From Dysgonomonas sp. (GTDB taxonomy: Bacteria > Bacteroidota > Bacteroidia > Bacteroidales > Dysgonomonadaceae), in the NCBI GenBank assembly GCA_003523545.1, contig DQAM01000145.1, positions 1 to 6,492 of the forward strand: a stretch of 6,492 bases of DNA. The letters run 5' to 3'. Shown one piece after another: positions 5,587 through 6,492 of this stretch. The notes beneath the pieces are model-generated. The model had not been told where the DNA came from, made no database searches, and saw only the letters and a program-made list of their open reading frames with translations. Positions within the stretch are counted from its first letter, which is position 1. Every line of letters starts with the position of its first letter. A program made the position numbers and the translations under genes.

Positions 5587-6354
5587 TTATTCCTGTATTA
5601 TCTTGCCTGATCCGGATTTGGAAACGTTCTTATTCTGGGGGTCGCCTTTATAATATATCATGCCGCTACCGGAAATATTGGCATCTATCGACTCTACAGC
5701 ATGTACCCGTATACTGCCCGATCCGCGGACCCTGCTTTTAACCTTCTGTGATGTCATTCCCTGCGCTTCGATCCTGCCGCTTCCCGAAATATCTATATCG
5801 CTATCTTCGACAGCACCTTTGACTGTAACTTTTCCGGAACCCGAAACCGAACTATTGAAAGACTCCGCTTCCAGCGAATCTATCTGCACTGAACCCGAAC
5901 CTGATACCGAAGAAGATAATCCCATACATTTAATAATACCTGCTGTAATTTTTCCCGAACCCCTCACTGTCAAATCCAGATTATCGGTTTCTATTGCATT
6001 TTCCAGTGTAAGATTTCCCGAACCCGACAAAGATGCTCCTGTAAGTGATGAAGAATTGGTATATATAATATATTTAGTAGGATTTATATTTTCAGTTGTT
6101 TTCAGCTTCAGCTCTCCTCCTTCAACAACAGGATCGAGATAGGGAAGCAGATTTTCGTCTATCTCTATTGTAAGGTAAGGGGCGGATCCCGGCTTCTGCT
6201 GATAAATCATTTTCGCCGATCCCGTCAGGCGTACAGATGAATAATCGTCAATCGAAAATTCTTTACTCTGTATATCCCTGTTTCCACGGATCGAGTTTGA
6301 GACATTACATGAACATAAGAAGGCAGTTAACAATACGAATAAAATAGCTTTCAT
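5587..6354 (-). CDS. Lipoprotein with head-GIN (DUF2807) repeat domain, 255 aa
   Basis: The N-terminus is a lipoprotein signal: MKAILFVLLTAFLCSC with lipobox L13-C14-S15-C16, so C16 is the likely lipidated residue and the protein is placed in the envelope. After a non-repetitive start containing FSIDDYSSVRLTGSAKMIY (30s-51), residues 105-252 form a solenoid-like array. A GSG tripeptide recurs at 111, 132, 152, 172, 191, 211, 229 and 248, a spacing of 18-21 residues, each followed by a short beta-strand. This is the pattern of the putative autotransporter-adhesin head GIN domain (PF10988), common in Bacteroidota; its biochemical role is not established. The ATG at 6354 is the natural start, because the signal peptide begins there; its leader is A/T-rich without an SD. 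The gene lies in its own unit between the terminator at its upstream side and the rpmB promoter. The name 'adhesin' should not be taken as function. Confidence 0.92.
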   Translation of the reverse strand: MKAILFVLLTAFLCSCNVSNSIRGNRDIQSKEFSIDDYSSVRLTGSAKMIYQQKPGSAPYLTIEIDENLLPYLDPVVEGGELKLKTTENINPTKYIIYTNSSSLTGASLSGSGNLTLENAIETDNLDLTVRGSGKITAGIIKCMGLSSSVSGSGSVQIDSLEAESFNSSVSGSGKVTVKGAVEDSDIDISGSGRIEAQGMTSQKVKSRVRGSGSIRVHAVESIDANISGSGMIYYKGDPQNKNVSKSGSGKIIQE

Positions 6355-6417
6355 GATTATACTTTTTAGTTATTTATTTAATTGTATGACTACTCATATA
6401 AATATATGGTTACAACA

Positions 6418-6433
6418 TCCGGCAAATTTAACA
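6418..6433. repeat. 16-bp direct repeat, copy 2 (upstream of the GIN lipoprotein gene)
   Basis: TCCGGCAAATTTAACA matches the copy at 5551-5566 at 15 of 16 positions. This copy contains a -7-like TAAATTTG on the minus strand (6430-6423), so it may be part of the lipoprotein gene's promoter. Confidence 0.6.
6423..6430 (-). promoter_or_regulatory. Possible -7 element for the GIN lipoprotein gene
   Basis: The minus strand reads TAAATTTG, a full match to TAnnTTTG, about 70 nt before the ATG and directly after an intrinsic terminator. No TTTG is found at the -33 distance, where the sequence is instead the terminator hairpin. The call rests on the -7 box and position alone. Confidence 0.4.
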
Positions 6434-6434
6434 T

Positions 6435-6462
6435 AAAAAGGGATGCCGTACCGACATCCCTT
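6435..6462 (-). terminator. Intrinsic terminator of a minus-strand gene beyond the right edge
   Basis: On the minus strand, AAGGGATG (6462-6455) pairs with CATCCCTT (6445-6438). The stem extends inward by a G-U wobble and a C-G pair to a 5-nt loop, and is followed by a T tract (complement of 6439-6435). The T tract follows the hairpin only on the minus strand, so it ends transcripts entering from the right, before the lipoprotein gene. Confidence 0.8.
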
Positions 6463-6492
6463 AAATAAAAGTATTGTCTCGTCCTAAAATAA

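Noticed and set aside
5660..6142. 160-residue plus-strand ORF rich in Pro, Glu and Ser
   Set aside because: It is the antisense shadow of the GSG repeats of the lipoprotein gene; its periodic PEP pattern mirrors the GSG codons.

Overview
The window looks like a chromosomal segment from a Bacteroidota bacterium, most likely of the order Bacteroidales. The clues are a DUF4295 gene beside rpmB-rpmG, a close match to the Bacteroidota promoter (TTTG, 19 bp, TAnnTTTG), mostly A-rich leaders without Shine-Dalgarno (SD) sequences, two HU-type genes in tandem, and a lipoprotein with a head-GIN type repeat domain. The genus cannot be fixed by eye.

Layout, left to right. (1) The 3' end of a plus-strand gene with a C-terminal PDZ domain runs in from the left edge and stops at 356. 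(2) All other genes are on the minus strand, so they read right to left. The PDZ gene converges with a 537-residue HU-domain protein, with only 3 bp between the stops. (3) In transcription order, the block 4557 to 360 is ftsY (SRP receptor), rimO (methylthiotransferase for ribosomal protein uS12), a 96-residue HU protein, and the large HU-domain protein, which also has a predicted membrane span. Gaps are 26 nt, 19 nt and an 8-nt overlap, so this is probably one operon. (4) Upstream lies the translation cluster rpmB (bL28), rpmG (bL33) and a 53-residue DUF4295 protein, with its own promoter and an intrinsic terminator. (5) The right end holds a lipoprotein made of about eight 20-residue GSG repeats, and then the terminator of a minus-strand gene outside the window.

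How the genes relate. The ribosomal cluster, rimO and ftsY all serve ribosome composition or membrane targeting of nascent chains, and their grouping is a familiar arrangement in Bacteroidales. The least explained part is the HU pair at the operon end. One is an ordinary soluble HU with the DNA-intercalating proline. The other is a predicted single-pass membrane protein with an N-terminal HU domain that lacks this proline, a roughly 300-residue acidic/Lys-rich linker, and a C-terminal region of about 120 residues predicted to lie in the periplasm. This could link the nucleoid to the inner membrane, but that is inference. A second point of interest is a consensus SD in front of rpmG, unlike the other starts here.

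No CRISPR array, insertion sequence, tRNA or rRNA was seen. No stretch longer than 300 bases lacks a gene.
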